From Desulfacinum hydrothermale DSM 13146 (GTDB taxonomy: Bacteria > Desulfobacterota > Syntrophobacteria > Syntrophobacterales > DSM-9756), in assembly GCF_900176285.1 (NCBI RefSeq), contig NZ_FWXF01000002.1:234437-298436 (forward strand): 64,000 nt of DNA, written 5' to 3'. The stretch's first letter is position 1; each line of letters begins with the position of its first letter. Made by a program: the position numbers and the translations under genes. The notes under the pieces are model-generated. The model was not told the origin of the DNA. It did not search any database and saw only the letters and a list, made by a program, of their open reading frames with translations. This document shows positions 1 through 8,634 of this stretch, in pieces.

Positions 1-479
1 AGATGCTCAAGGGTCTGCTGGATCAATCCTTCCGGAGCCACATGCACCCGGACGTTCTTTTGGGTGATGAAGCGCACGTCATCGATAACGAAGAGGTTGC
101 CCGGATCGGGCGTGGCCAGGTGCAAGGTGTTGCCCACCAGTGCCAGGGGAACCACCTGGTACTTCTGGATCACCTGGAGGGGGAGCAGCTCCAGGACCTT
201 TTTGGGTATTTCTTTGGCGGCGGGGTTGACCACCGGAACCCGAAACTGCTTGGCCAGGAATTCCGCCAGGATTTTTTCATCGATCAGCCCTTTTCGGATG
301 AGGACGGCCCCCAGCCTTTCGCCGCTGCGGGCCTGTTCCCGCAGTGCTTCTTCCAGATCCTCCGAGCTGATAAGGCCCGCATTCACCAGTAACTGGCCGA
401 TCTTATTTCGCAAAGATGTAGCCCGGCTCTTCGCCGAATCCTTTATGGTCGACATAGACGCCCCGTTTCCAGTGCGCAT
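1..479 (-). CDS. PilB/GspE-type secretion or pilus ATPase, N-terminal part (cut by window edge)
   Basis: Only the first 160 or so residues are present; the gene runs leftward out of the window. The protein reads as the N-terminal domain of type II secretion/type IV pilus assembly ATPases (GspE/PilB, MshEN type). Recognisable stretches are KIGQLLVNAGLIS, LEEALREQ, GERLGAVLIRKGLI and LVGNTLHLATPDPGN. The ATPase core with Walker motifs would lie beyond the edge, so PilB, GspE and MshE cannot be separated. ATG at 479 follows a GGGGGA about ten bases upstream; an in-frame ATG at 455 is the alternative start. The divergent neighbour is the PxxKW gene. Confidence 0.75.
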   Translation of the reverse strand, partial: MRTGNGASMSTIKDSAKSRATSLRNKIGQLLVNAGLISSEDLEEALREQARSGERLGAVLIRKGLIDEKILAEFLAKQFRVPVVNPAAKEIPKKVLELLPLQVIQKYQVVPLALVGNTLHLATPDPGNLFVIDDVRFITQKNVRVHVAPEGLIQQTLEH

Positions 480-670
480 CCGTAGGATTTCCCCCAGGGA
501 CGACACCAGGTCCCTTTAAGAAAATCGCCACATCCACAAAAAACTTTAACCTTCCGCCCGATTTTTTTCAGCCGTCCGCCCGGGGCCAACGGCCCCGTCC
601 CCCATTCCATGAGCGCTCAGAGGGATTTTGACCGACTTCCGACGGCGGATCTTTTCCCCTTTCAAAGCGC

Positions 671-698
671 TTGACATCGCCCGTTTCGTGAGTAGTAT
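671..698 (+). promoter_or_regulatory. Candidate sigma-70 promoter for the PxxKW gene
   Basis: A perfect TTGACA at 671-676 is followed after 16 bases by TAGTAT at 693-698, which matches the -10 consensus at four of six positions. It lies 50 bases upstream of the ATG at 748. The -10 is weak, so this is a prediction. Confidence 0.45.
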
Positions 699-747
699 TA
701 CCGCGATTTTCACTGGAGAACCTAGAAAGAAATGGGAGGTGGTCATC

Positions 748-1032
748 ATGGTTTGCCAAACGATGAAGGCGGGTGCCGACTGCGCCTTCATGACGAAGTC
801 CGGATGTGGGTACAATGGGGGACAGTGTCACCAGGTCGTAGAGCAGTGTGAAGGGTGCGCACGGATCGTGGAATTCCCCGCAGGCCGATTCTGCTCGAGC
901 TATCCCAATCCAAGCATCAAGTGGAAGACGGGGCATTGCAACTTTGCCACGCATGTGAAGGCCCCGGTCTCGACCGCTCAGGCGAAGATCAACCCGCTCA
1001 AGGCATCCAAGCGAGCCACGAAGCGCAAGTAG
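748..1032 (+). CDS. PxxKW family cysteine-rich protein
   Basis: A 94-residue protein with nine cysteines, in the spaced pattern of the PxxKW family known mainly from sulfate reducers and related Desulfobacterota. The name-giving motif PSIKWKTGHCNFATHVK is near residue 60. No molecular function is established for the family; the cysteine spacing suggests metal or Fe-S binding, which is inference. The C-terminus is basic (KASKRATKRK). The start at ATG 748 has a clear GGGAGGTGG ribosome site. The gene stands alone, with its own candidate promoter and a strong terminator right after it. Confidence 0.85.
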   Translation: MVCQTMKAGADCAFMTKSGCGYNGGQCHQVVEQCEGCARIVEFPAGRFCSSYPNPSIKWKTGHCNFATHVKAPVSTAQAKINPLKASKRATKRK

Positions 1033-1061
1033 CCGGTCCGGTTCATGCCGAGCACGACAGG

Positions 1062-1112
1062 GTGAGAGCCTCCCTCATTGGACCCCCATGAGAAGAGCTC
1101 TCACTTTTTTTT
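1062..1112 (+). terminator. Intrinsic terminator after the PxxKW gene
   Basis: GTGAGAGC (1062-1069) pairs with GCTCTCAC (1097-1104), and an inner CTCAT/ATGAG pair extends the hairpin. Eight T residues follow at 1105-1112. This is the clearest rho-independent terminator in the window and insulates the PxxKW gene from the porA gene downstream. Confidence 0.85.
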
Positions 1113-1192
1113 GTTTCCACACTTTCCTCTCCACTGCAAGCCCGCTCCCTCCTCCATCCTTTCCCAACGCCGACCGCTTCCACGCAATCCCA

Positions 1193-1221
1193 TTGACTTC
1201 CCGGGCCGGCGTCGATATGTG
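1193..1221 (+). promoter_or_regulatory. Candidate promoter for porAB
   Basis: TTGACT (1193-1198) and TATGTG (1216-1221) are separated by 17 bases, about 75 bases upstream of the porA start. The -35 is good and the -10 weak. Confidence 0.35.
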
Positions 1222-1294
1222 AGTAGAACCGTTTTGGGAAAGGGTTTGTCTTTTTCAAACACAGTTTTACGTGACACACAAAGGGAAGGACGGC

Positions 1295-2503
1295 GTGGGA
1301 CGGAACAAAATCTTGACAGGCAATGAGGCGGCGGCTTTGGCCGCCAAGCTGTGTCGGGTCCAGGTGGTGGCCGCCTATCCCATCACCCCCCAGTCCAAGA
1401 TTCCCGAAGTTCTTTCGGAATACGTGGAACGGGGCGAGCTGGACGCTGAATTTGTGCGGGTGGAAAGCGAACACAGCGCCATGGGGGTGTGCATCTCGGC
1501 GTCCCTGGTGGGGGCCCGCGCTTTCACGGCCACGGCATCCAACGGCCTGGCCTATATGCATGAACAGCTCCATTGGGCGGCGGGAGCACGGGTTCCCATT
1601 GTGATGCCGGTGAGCAACCGGGGCTTGGGAGCTCCGTGGACCATCCTGAACGACATGCAGGACACCATGAGCCAGCGGGACACGGGCTGGATCCAGCTCT
1701 ATTGCATGGACAACCAGGAAGTTCTGGACCAGATCCTGCTAGCCTACAAGGTGGCTGAGCGGGTTCTGGTGCCCGTCATGGTCTGTTTCGACGGATTTCG
1801 ACTGTCCCACACCATGATGCCCGTGGAGATCCCGGACCAGGACCAGGTGGACGCCTATCTTCCTCCCCTGCAAGCTCCTTATCATTTGGATCCGGAGAAT
1901 CCTGTGAACATCAACCCGGTGGTCCTCACGGACCCGCTGCCGGGTCCCGACGGCCGGCCCCATCCCGGCTACATGGGCTTTCGCCAGCGGCTTCAGGAGG
2001 CCCTGGAATCCAGCCTCCAGGTGATCCTGGAAGAAGGTCGGCTTTTCAAGGAGCACTTCGGAAGAAGCTACGAAGATCCCCTCTACCGCTACCGCACGGA
2101 AGACGCCCGGCTGATCTTCGTCACCATGGGTTCACTGTCCAGCGAAGCCACGGAGGCCGTGGACATCCTGCGCGAAGAAGGGGTGGCGGCGGGAGTCATC
2201 GGCATTCGGGTGTTTCGACCTTTCCCCAAGAAGGCCCTGAGGGAGGCCCTGGCCGGCAAGGAAACCATGGCCGTGGTGGAAAAGGCGGTGAGTTACGGTT
2301 ATGAAGGAGCGTTGGCGTCGGAAGTGAAAGCGGCCTTGTATGGCCTCAACGGCGCCCAGCCTCTGGCGGCCAACTTCATCCTGGGACTGGGGGGCAAGGA
2401 CGTGAAACCCGCCGATGTGTGCGAAGCGGCCCGAAGGGCCCTGGCCTTTTCCGGCCCGGATGAGGTTCCGGACCGTCCCATTTGGTTGTCCAACGAGGTT
2501 TGA
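1295..2503 (+). CDS. porA: 2-oxoacid (pyruvate-type):ferredoxin oxidoreductase, alpha subunit
   Basis: About 402 residues. It matches the alpha subunit of pyruvate/2-oxoacid:ferredoxin oxidoreductases, which carries the pyrimidine-binding and transketolase-C-like domains. Characteristic stretches are LTGNEAAALAAKL near the start, AAYPITPQSKIPEVL, ESEHSAMG and TATASNGLAYMHE. The C-terminal domain has VTMGSLSSEA and VFRPFP. With the next gene it would oxidise a 2-oxoacid to acyl-CoA and reduce ferredoxin. I chose GTG 1295 because GGGAAGGA lies four bases upstream; GTG 1271 in the same frame lacks such a site. Gamma and delta subunits are not adjacent. The exact substrate cannot be read from the sequence. 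Confidence 0.85.
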   Translation: MGRNKILTGNEAAALAAKLCRVQVVAAYPITPQSKIPEVLSEYVERGELDAEFVRVESEHSAMGVCISASLVGARAFTATASNGLAYMHEQLHWAAGARVPIVMPVSNRGLGAPWTILNDMQDTMSQRDTGWIQLYCMDNQEVLDQILLAYKVAERVLVPVMVCFDGFRLSHTMMPVEIPDQDQVDAYLPPLQAPYHLDPENPVNINPVVLTDPLPGPDGRPHPGYMGFRQRLQEALESSLQVILEEGRLFKEHFGRSYEDPLYRYRTEDARLIFVTMGSLSSEATEAVDILREEGVAAGVIGIRVFRPFPKKALREALAGKETMAVVEKAVSYGYEGALASEVKAALYGLNGAQPLAANFILGLGGKDVKPADVCEAARRALAFSGPDEVPDRPIWLSNEV

Positions 2504-2587
2504 CACATCCAGGCCCCACATCCAAAGAACAACGCCGGCGGCGGACGTCCAGGACGCCGCGCTCTCACCCACATAAAGGATGGACGC

Positions 2588-3487
2588 ATGGCAACGGCAA
2601 TCATGGATCTCCCCGAAAAAGAATACATCCTACCAGGAACGCGCACATGCGCCGGCTGCGGCTTGCCCATCGCTTACCGCCACATCCTGAAGGCCCTGGG
2701 CCCCAAGACCGTGGTCACCCTGCCGGCCTGCTGCCTGACCATTTTGCACGGCATGTACCCCAAGACGCCGGTGGCGGTCAATTCGGTCAACAATACCTTC
2801 GCCAGTACGGCCGCTTCCGCTTCCGGGCTCGTGGCGGGCCTCAAGGTCACCGGCCGAGAAGACTACACGGTGCTGGCCATGGCCGGGGACGGCGGCACCT
2901 TCGACATGGGCATCCAGGCCCTGAGCGGCGCCGCGGAGCGCCAGACCCACTTCATCTATGTCTGTTACGACAACGAAGCCTATATGAACACCGGGGTTCA
3001 GCGTTCCAGCGCCACCCCGGCCGGAGCCGTCACCACCACCACGCCGGTGCGCCCCAAGGAGCAGCCCAAAAAGGACTTCATCCAGATCATGGAAGCGCAC
3101 CACCCGGCCTATCTGGCCACCACCTGTTCTTCCTACCCGGCCGATCTGTACAACAAGTTTGTGAAGGCCAAGGAGATTCGAGGCACCCGTTTCATCCATC
3201 TGGCGGTTCCCTGCCCGGCTGGATGGGGATTTCCCACGCGTCAAACGGTGAAGATGGGACGTCTGGCGGTGGAAACGGCCGTGGTGGTCCTCTACGAGGT
3301 GGAAGACGGCCGGTTTCGGCTCACGGGAAAGAGTCTGAACATGGCCAAGACGGGGCGGAAGCGGCCGGTGAGTGAATACGTGGCGGGGCAGGCCCGGTTC
3401 AAGAAGATGACGCCGGAACAGGTGGAAGCCTTCCAGCAGTGGGTCGATCAACGCTGGGAACGGCTGCTGGAGCGGGCGGGCATCTGA
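2588..3487 (+). CDS. porB: 2-oxoacid (pyruvate-type):ferredoxin oxidoreductase, beta (TPP) subunit
   Basis: A 299-residue beta subunit that binds thiamine diphosphate and the proximal [4Fe-4S] cluster. CAGCG at residues 21-25 supplies cluster cysteines. GDGGTFDMGIQAL followed by YDNEAYMNTG is the TPP/Mg-binding segment. ATTPVRPKEQ-like and TCSSYPADL stretches are also usual for the family. ATG 2588 has AAAGGA upstream. It lies 84 bases after porA, so the two are almost certainly co-transcribed. The ferredoxin-like delta subunit and the gamma subunit must be encoded elsewhere or be absent. Confidence 0.88.
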   Translation: MATAIMDLPEKEYILPGTRTCAGCGLPIAYRHILKALGPKTVVTLPACCLTILHGMYPKTPVAVNSVNNTFASTAASASGLVAGLKVTGREDYTVLAMAGDGGTFDMGIQALSGAAERQTHFIYVCYDNEAYMNTGVQRSSATPAGAVTTTTPVRPKEQPKKDFIQIMEAHHPAYLATTCSSYPADLYNKFVKAKEIRGTRFIHLAVPCPAGWGFPTRQTVKMGRLAVETAVVVLYEVEDGRFRLTGKSLNMAKTGRKRPVSEYVAGQARFKKMTPEQVEAFQQWVDQRWERLLERAGI

Positions 3488-3583
3488 GCTTGGCGCCCGC
3501 GCACACAGGGTGCCAAGCCCCGAGGGGACGATCAGGGAACCATTGGCCAGAAGCCCTCGGAAGGCGGTATTAAGAAGACGATA

Positions 3584-3605
3584 GGGGCGGAAGGGCTTCC
3601 GCCCC
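3584..3605. terminator. Hairpin between convergent porB and fabH
   Basis: GGGGCGGAA (3584-3592) pairs perfectly with TTCCGCCCC (3597-3605) around a four-base loop. There is no T-tract on either strand. It could serve both convergent genes as a terminator, or be a relative of the GTAGGGGCGGG palindromes found elsewhere in the window. Confidence 0.4.
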
Positions 3606-3644
3606 CACGTCTTCCGCGCTCTCCAGGGATCCAGTCCCGATCGA

Positions 3645-4640
3645 TCAGATCCAGCGCACCAGGACACTTCCCCAGGTAAAGCCCGCGCCGAAGGCCGACA
3701 TGACCAGATAGTCGCCCTTTTTCAGCGCGTCTTTTTCCACCACCGCCTCATAGAGACACAGGGGGATGGTGGCGGCTGTGGTGTTGGCGTACCGATCGAT
3801 ATTGACCACCACCCGGTCCATGGCCAGTCCCATGCGCTGGGCGCACGCCTCGATGATGCGAAGGTTCGCCTGGTGGGGGATGAACAGCGTCACGTCCTTT
3901 CCCTCCAGGCCGTTCTTTTCCAGGATCCTGACGGAAACATCGGCCATTCCCGTCACGGCGAACTTGAAGACGCGTTTTCCCTCCTGGTACACGTAGTGCT
4001 CCCGCGCCTCCACCGTTTCAAGGCTGGCGGGCTTCCGACTCCCCCCCGCCTTCATGTGCAGGTACGGCTCCCCGCTTCCATCCACACGCTGGATGAAGTC
4101 CAGAACGCCGTAATCTTCTTCCTGGCAAGGCTCCAGAAGGACGGCCCCCGCGGCGTCACCGAACAGCACACAGGTGTTTCGATCCGTGTAGTCGATGATG
4201 GTGCTCATGACATCCGCACCAATCACCAGGACCTTGTCGTAACGGCCGGATTCGATCATCTGGGCCCCGGTGGTGAGCGAAAAGACAAAGCCGGAGCAGC
4301 CGGCGGACAGGTCGAATCCCCAGGCCTTTTCCGCCCCGAGGCCCTGTTGCACCAGACATGCGGTGGACGGGAAGAACATGTCCGGCGTGACCGTTCCCAC
4401 AATGATGGCGTCCACCTCCGAGGCTGCGACACCCGCCCGGTCCAGGCATTCCTGAGCGGCCCGGATGGCCATGTAGGAGCAGCCCCGACCCGGTTCCAGG
4501 ACCCTGCGTTCCCGGATCCCCGTCCGGGTTCGGATCCATTCGTCGGTGGTGTCCACCATCTTTTCCAAATCCTCATTGGTCAGCCTCCGTTCCGGAAGAA
4601 AACGCCCCACGGAACGGATCCTGGCTCGTCGTGGTTTCAT
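3645..4640 (-). CDS. fabH: 3-oxoacyl-ACP synthase III (KAS III)
   Basis: About 331 residues. It condenses an acyl-CoA with malonyl-ACP to start fatty-acid synthesis. The catalytic triad is visible: Cys115 in SAGCSGF, His in FIPHQANLRII and Asn in YANTTAATIPL. TTDEWIRTRTGIRERR near the N-terminus is the usual substrate/CoA-site segment. I chose ATG 4640 because AAAGGA sits eight bases upstream; ATG 4646 and 4661 are in frame but badly spaced. The gene is far from the other fab genes of the window (fabG, fabF near 27 kb) and heads towards a convergent hairpin. Confidence 0.93.
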   Translation of the reverse strand: MKPRRARIRSVGRFLPERRLTNEDLEKMVDTTDEWIRTRTGIRERRVLEPGRGCSYMAIRAAQECLDRAGVAASEVDAIIVGTVTPDMFFPSTACLVQQGLGAEKAWGFDLSAGCSGFVFSLTTGAQMIESGRYDKVLVIGADVMSTIIDYTDRNTCVLFGDAAGAVLLEPCQEEDYGVLDFIQRVDGSGEPYLHMKAGGSRKPASLETVEAREHYVYQEGKRVFKFAVTGMADVSVRILEKNGLEGKDVTLFIPHQANLRIIEACAQRMGLAMDRVVVNIDRYANTTAATIPLCLYEAVVEKDALKKGDYLVMSAFGAGFTWGSVLVRWI

Positions 4641-4779
4641 CTCCATCGTCCTTTCACGCAAAGTGCCGTGGCGGGGCGCCGCGACACCAAAGGATGATGG
4701 CCCAGGTCCTTCCTCCGAAAACCGGGGCCATCGGGGGAGCAGCGTTCGAGCGGCAGCACCTCAAGCCGCACCACGTCTT

Positions 4780-5571
4780 TCACATGACGCCCTTGTACCA
4801 TCCTCCGTCGATCTGAATGCTGGCCCCCGTGATATAGCCCGCCCTTTCGGACGCCAGGAAGGTCACCAGGGCGGCGAATTCCTCGGGGGTTCCCAAGCGC
4901 CCCATGGGAATGGTCGACTGCCATCGGGCGATGACTTCCTCGGGGGTGGTTCCCTCCTTTTCGGCCGTGACGGCGGCCAGGCTTCGCACCCGTTCCGTCA
5001 GGGTGTAGCCGGGACACACGTTGTTCACCGTGATGTTGTAGGGAGCCAATTCGTTGGAAAGCGTCTTGGCCAGCCCCACCACGCCGGATCGCACCGTGTT
5101 GGACAAGATGAGGCCGTCAATGGGCTGCTTGACGGAAATGGAAGTCATGTTGATGATGCGGCCCCACTTCTTTTCCATCATGACAGGGACCGCTTCACGG
5201 GTCATCCGGATGGTGCTCATGAGGTTCAAACGGATGCCCTGGAACCACATCTCGTCGTCCACCTCCAGAAAGGTTCGCGATGGCGGCCCGCCGGCGTTGT
5301 TCACCAGGATGTCCACCGTGCCGAAGTGTTCCAGACCCTTGCGAATGAAGCCCTTGGCCTCTTCGGCCTGGGTCACGTCCGCCGGAACCCCGATGATCTC
5401 GGCTCCCGTGGCCTCACGAATCTCTTCCACCGCCTTGGGCAGTTCCGGATCGTCCAGGCCGCAGATGGCCACCCGGGCGCCTTCCCGGCACAGCTCCATG
5501 GCAACGGCCTTGCCCAGACCCTGACTGGCCCCAGCCACAAACGCCACCTTACCCCTAAGTCCCAAATCCAT
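4780..5571 (-). CDS. Short-chain dehydrogenase/reductase with altered active site
   Basis: About 263 residues with a Rossmann fold. AGASQGLGKAVA at the N-terminus is the nucleotide-binding loop, LVNNAGGPPS follows, and a C-terminal ITGASIQIDGGW is typical of FabG-like SDRs. The catalytic YxxxK is not present: the expected segment reads LILSNTVRSGVVGLAK, with Ser and Arg at the usual Tyr and Lys positions. This occurs in a known side branch of SDRs whose reactions are mostly uncharacterised. ATG 5571 follows AAGGAG at good spacing. Its start overlaps the end of the upstream methyltransferase gene by 17 bases, so the two are translationally linked. Confidence 0.8.
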   Translation of the reverse strand: MDLGLRGKVAFVAGASQGLGKAVAMELCREGARVAICGLDDPELPKAVEEIREATGAEIIGVPADVTQAEEAKGFIRKGLEHFGTVDILVNNAGGPPSRTFLEVDDEMWFQGIRLNLMSTIRMTREAVPVMMEKKWGRIINMTSISVKQPIDGLILSNTVRSGVVGLAKTLSNELAPYNITVNNVCPGYTLTERVRSLAAVTAEKEGTTPEEVIARWQSTIPMGRLGTPEEFAALVTFLASERAGYITGASIQIDGGWYKGVM

Positions 5572-6355
5572 AGATGCACTCCTTGTTGTCCTTTGAGTTG
5601 GAATTGGATGCCCCGTCGGCGGGCCATTGGTACAGACGCGCCATCTGCTCCGTGTATCCACCCGCCGCCTCGTAGATATGGAAGGGAGCCGTCACAAGCA
5701 CCTCCGGTCCACTCCCCTTTCGGCATTCCATGTACACAAGGCGCGCCGACTCGCCCGGACGGGAATGGATCAGGGTGAGCCTTTTGGGGCGGAAACCCTG
5801 CCCAACGGCGGCCACCATGAGATCGTCCAGACGCGCAGCGGGGTAGATGAGGGCAAATCGCCCCCCCTCGCGCAGGAGATGGAACGCGCCGCGGAAGAAA
5901 TCGTCCAAGCTTCCCATCAGTTCATGGCGGGCCACCGCCTTCTGCCGATTGGGATTGATGCGCCCGGAGTGCGCCCGCCGGTAAGGCGGATTGGAAAGCA
6001 CCACATCCGCCGTTCCTTCCGGCAGCCGGTCCGGCACCTTCCGCACATCCATGGTGTGGATGACCACCCGCCCGCTCAAGCCGTTGAGCTCCGCGTTGGC
6101 CCTTGCCAGCTCGGCCAGCTCCGGTTGCACCTCGACCCCTTCCCAGGTCCTTCCCTTGCCCTGAACCGCCACAACGAGCAAGACCACACCACAGCCCGTT
6201 CCCAGCTCCACAACGTGTTCATGGGGCTGGATGGACGTGAGTCCGGCCAAGAGGACCGCATCGATGGAAAAACGGTATCCATCCCGGGGCTGACACAGCG
6301 TCAATCGCCCGTTGAACAGGCTGTCCCGGGTGGTGCTTTCCCTGTCGGGCCCCAT
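5555..6355 (-). CDS. Class I SAM-dependent methyltransferase, TrmN6-like
   Basis: A 266-residue protein similar to tRNA1(Val) adenine-N6 methyltransferases (TrmN6/YfiC group). GYRFSIDAVLLAG precedes the SAM-binding motif I VELGTGCGVVLL. The N6-adenine methylase motif NPPY is in VVLSNPPYRRAHSG. ATG 6355 lies seven bases after the stop of the DUF1015 gene, and the 3' end overlaps the SDR gene. The family assignment is firm; the tRNA substrate is inferred from family membership. Confidence 0.82.
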   Translation of the reverse strand: MGPDRESTTRDSLFNGRLTLCQPRDGYRFSIDAVLLAGLTSIQPHEHVVELGTGCGVVLLVVAVQGKGRTWEGVEVQPELAELARANAELNGLSGRVVIHTMDVRKVPDRLPEGTADVVLSNPPYRRAHSGRINPNRQKAVARHELMGSLDDFFRGAFHLLREGGRFALIYPAARLDDLMVAAVGQGFRPKRLTLIHSRPGESARLVYMECRKGSGPEVLVTAPFHIYEAAGGYTEQMARLYQWPADGASNSNSKDNKECIYGFGT

Positions 6356-6361
6356 GACGGC

Positions 6362-7702
6362 CTACTCCACGACCTCACCGGGATCGATGGGATGGATCAG
6401 CAAACCGCTTCCCACCTTGGGATAAAAGTAGGTCGCTTTGTGGGGCATGGTGCATCCGCTGCTCGCCACAGCCCGGACCTGTTCCATGCGGGTGGGGTTG
6501 AGGATAAAGGCCAAAGCCACCCGGCCGTTTCGCACCTCGTCCAGCGCCGCTTGCGCGTCGTGGCTGAAGCGGATGTTTCGAGGATCGTGGAGGACGTCTT
6601 CCCCCAAGGCCAGGTGCCCGCGCAGCAGCAGGTGATCCACCACCATCACGTCCAGGTCCTGGAGCACTTGCGGAAAACCTTTCCGTGCCAGGAAATCCCG
6701 CAGCGCCCCGGGGACCCCTTGAAGGAGATAACACTTGGCGTGTCCCTGCACAGCCAGCCCCACGGCCGGCTCCTTGCGCGCCGCCGCTTCCGCCAGCGCC
6801 TGGCGCCACCGGCCGATCCCCGCATCCGTGAGCTCGTAGCTGCGGACCTGAAAATAGGGTTCCACCGACTCCAGCAACCGGTCCCCGCAAGCCGGGTCCA
6901 CGCGGAGCAGCAACCGGTGGGTGGGCAGGATGGTCAGGCCCGGATCGTCCATGGAAGAGAGGTAAACCATCACATAGTTGAAAGGGGCCTGGGAGGAAGC
7001 GTTCGGATGCCGAGCCCGCATCCAGTCCCGATAGGCCAGGGCGGTTTCGTAGCGATGGTGGCCGTCGGCGATGAAGATCTCCTTGTCCCTCAGGAAATCC
7101 TTGACCTTCCGCACCCGATCCAGGTCCGTCATTCTGAAAAGCCGATGGGTCATGCCCTGCCGGTCCGAAAAGGAAGCACAGAAATCCCGGTGCGCCTCGG
7201 AACCCACGATCTCGTCCAACCGCCCTTCCGGGTCCCCGTACAGGACAAAGATGGAACTGAGCTGGGCGCTGCACACCTTCATGAGTCCAAGGCGTTCGTC
7301 TTTCACGTCCTGGAAGGTCTTTTCGTGGGGGCGCACACAACCACCACCGAGCTCCTCCAGCCTCAAGAGGGCGAAAAAGCCCTTTCGGGTTCTCTTCTCC
7401 CCCCCCACCTGGTAGTCCAGTTCGTAGGGATAGAGGCAGGGCTCGGAATCCCGGATCAGCACTCCGCGTTCCCGCCAATCCCTCAAATAGGCGGCCGCCC
7501 GGGAATGGGCGTTTTCACGTTCGTTGTCGCCGGGAAGGGCCTCCCCCAGATCCAGTCGGATCATATTGAAAGGGTGCTGTTCATGAAAGCGCTTCTGCTC
7601 TTCCCGATCGATCACATCGTAGGGCGGAATGATCACCTGTCCCAGATCGGGCACGAGGCGGGTGTTATAACGCAATGCGCGAAACGGAGCGATATCGGCC
7701 AT
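6362..7702 (-). CDS. DUF1015 family protein
   Basis: A 446-residue member of the DUF1015 family, which has no agreed function. Typical stretches are VIIPPYDVIDREEQ near residue 25, IADGHHRYETALAYR in the middle (conserved Asp-Gly-His-His) and VDHLLLRGHL later. It is probably a soluble cytoplasmic enzyme. The MADIAPFRALRYN start is typical for the family. It is the first gene of the run DUF1015, TrmN6-like, SDR, with almost no spacing between them, so co-transcription is likely. I do not assign a reaction. Confidence 0.85.
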   Translation of the reverse strand: MADIAPFRALRYNTRLVPDLGQVIIPPYDVIDREEQKRFHEQHPFNMIRLDLGEALPGDNERENAHSRAAAYLRDWRERGVLIRDSEPCLYPYELDYQVGGEKRTRKGFFALLRLEELGGGCVRPHEKTFQDVKDERLGLMKVCSAQLSSIFVLYGDPEGRLDEIVGSEAHRDFCASFSDRQGMTHRLFRMTDLDRVRKVKDFLRDKEIFIADGHHRYETALAYRDWMRARHPNASSQAPFNYVMVYLSSMDDPGLTILPTHRLLLRVDPACGDRLLESVEPYFQVRSYELTDAGIGRWRQALAEAAARKEPAVGLAVQGHAKCYLLQGVPGALRDFLARKGFPQVLQDLDVMVVDHLLLRGHLALGEDVLHDPRNIRFSHDAQAALDEVRNGRVALAFILNPTRMEQVRAVASSGCTMPHKATYFYPKVGSGLLIHPIDPGEVVE

Positions 7703-7802
7703 GGAGGCAAGATCCTTTGACGTGCGTTCGAGATGGGAAAACCCGTTTTCTTGTCACCGAATGGTACGGCCTTCTTCGGTAGGCCCACTCCCTATCATAG
7801 CT

Positions 7803-8507
7803 CTAGGGGCGAGGCAAGAAAGGAGCAGGCCGGGCATGGATCAGGTAGGAAAAGTCGAAGGCGGGATGCGCCAGGCGATGGTAGTCGATCACCCACCGTG
7901 CCAGATCCAACCAAGACTCACAGCCGTCCACGACCGCGCGGTCGCTGGAGGCGATCACGCAACCCCGGGCCGGAAAGTGCTGTTCCGGCACGGCCACCGC
8001 CCGGGCCCACCCCGGCACCCCCAGCTCCTTCAGGCATCGTTCGTACATCCCGGCCAGCTCCCCGCTGCGGCTCATGGGCGCATCGAAGTAGAAACGCACC
8101 TGCGCCGAAAGGAATCTTTCCAGAGTCCCACACACCAGATCCACCACCCTTTGCGTCGTGGGACCGGGGCGAAAGCGGGCGGACAGGGCGGCGATGTCCC
8201 GCAGGGCTCCGTCGTTTCCCACCACAAGAGGGCGCCTCAGTAAGGCGCTTTCCACGGTGATGTGCACGTTGTGCCCGTCCACCACCAGCAGGCGGGATCG
8301 CCAGGCGGCCCCTCGGACCTTCTTGGCTCGACGTCGCAGCGCCGCCGTCTGGGAAAAGATGCCACGCCGGAGAAGTTCGCGGCCTTCGCGGGGCAGGTTG
8401 TATCGATTGCCCACCCAGGTGATGGCCGACGACCGGGGATAGCCCTTGTTCAAAAGCAGGAAAAGATCTTCGGCCGCCTCGTGGATCACCCCGGTCTCGT
8501 CGTTCAC
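7803..8507 (-). CDS. DUF434 domain protein
   Basis: About 234 residues. It resembles the DUF434 family found in archaea and anaerobic bacteria: LLLNKGYPRSSAITWVGNRY at the N-terminus, then VVDGHNVHITVESALLRRP and CVIASSDRAVVDG. The Asp-rich VVDGHN segment may indicate nuclease-like chemistry, but function is unknown. I prefer GTG 8507, which has GGGGAG six bases upstream; ATG 8531 is the alternative and lacks a clear ribosome site. The gene lies between the DUF1015 gene and the DnaJ-like gene on the same strand. Confidence 0.75.
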   Translation of the reverse strand: MNDETGVIHEAAEDLFLLLNKGYPRSSAITWVGNRYNLPREGRELLRRGIFSQTAALRRRAKKVRGAAWRSRLLVVDGHNVHITVESALLRRPLVVGNDGALRDIAALSARFRPGPTTQRVVDLVCGTLERFLSAQVRFYFDAPMSRSGELAGMYERCLKELGVPGWARAVAVPEQHFPARGCVIASSDRAVVDGCESWLDLARWVIDYHRLAHPAFDFSYLIHARPAPFLPRP

Positions 8508-8634
8508 GGGCGTCTCCCCGTTCCTTCCCATCCCGTTACGCCTTCTGCCGCTCCCCGCGGCCGGATGCCGGCTGCAGCGCGCCGGAAACTCTTGCACGGG
8601 ACCAAGGGAAAGGATGCGCACCGGCCCGGCATCC

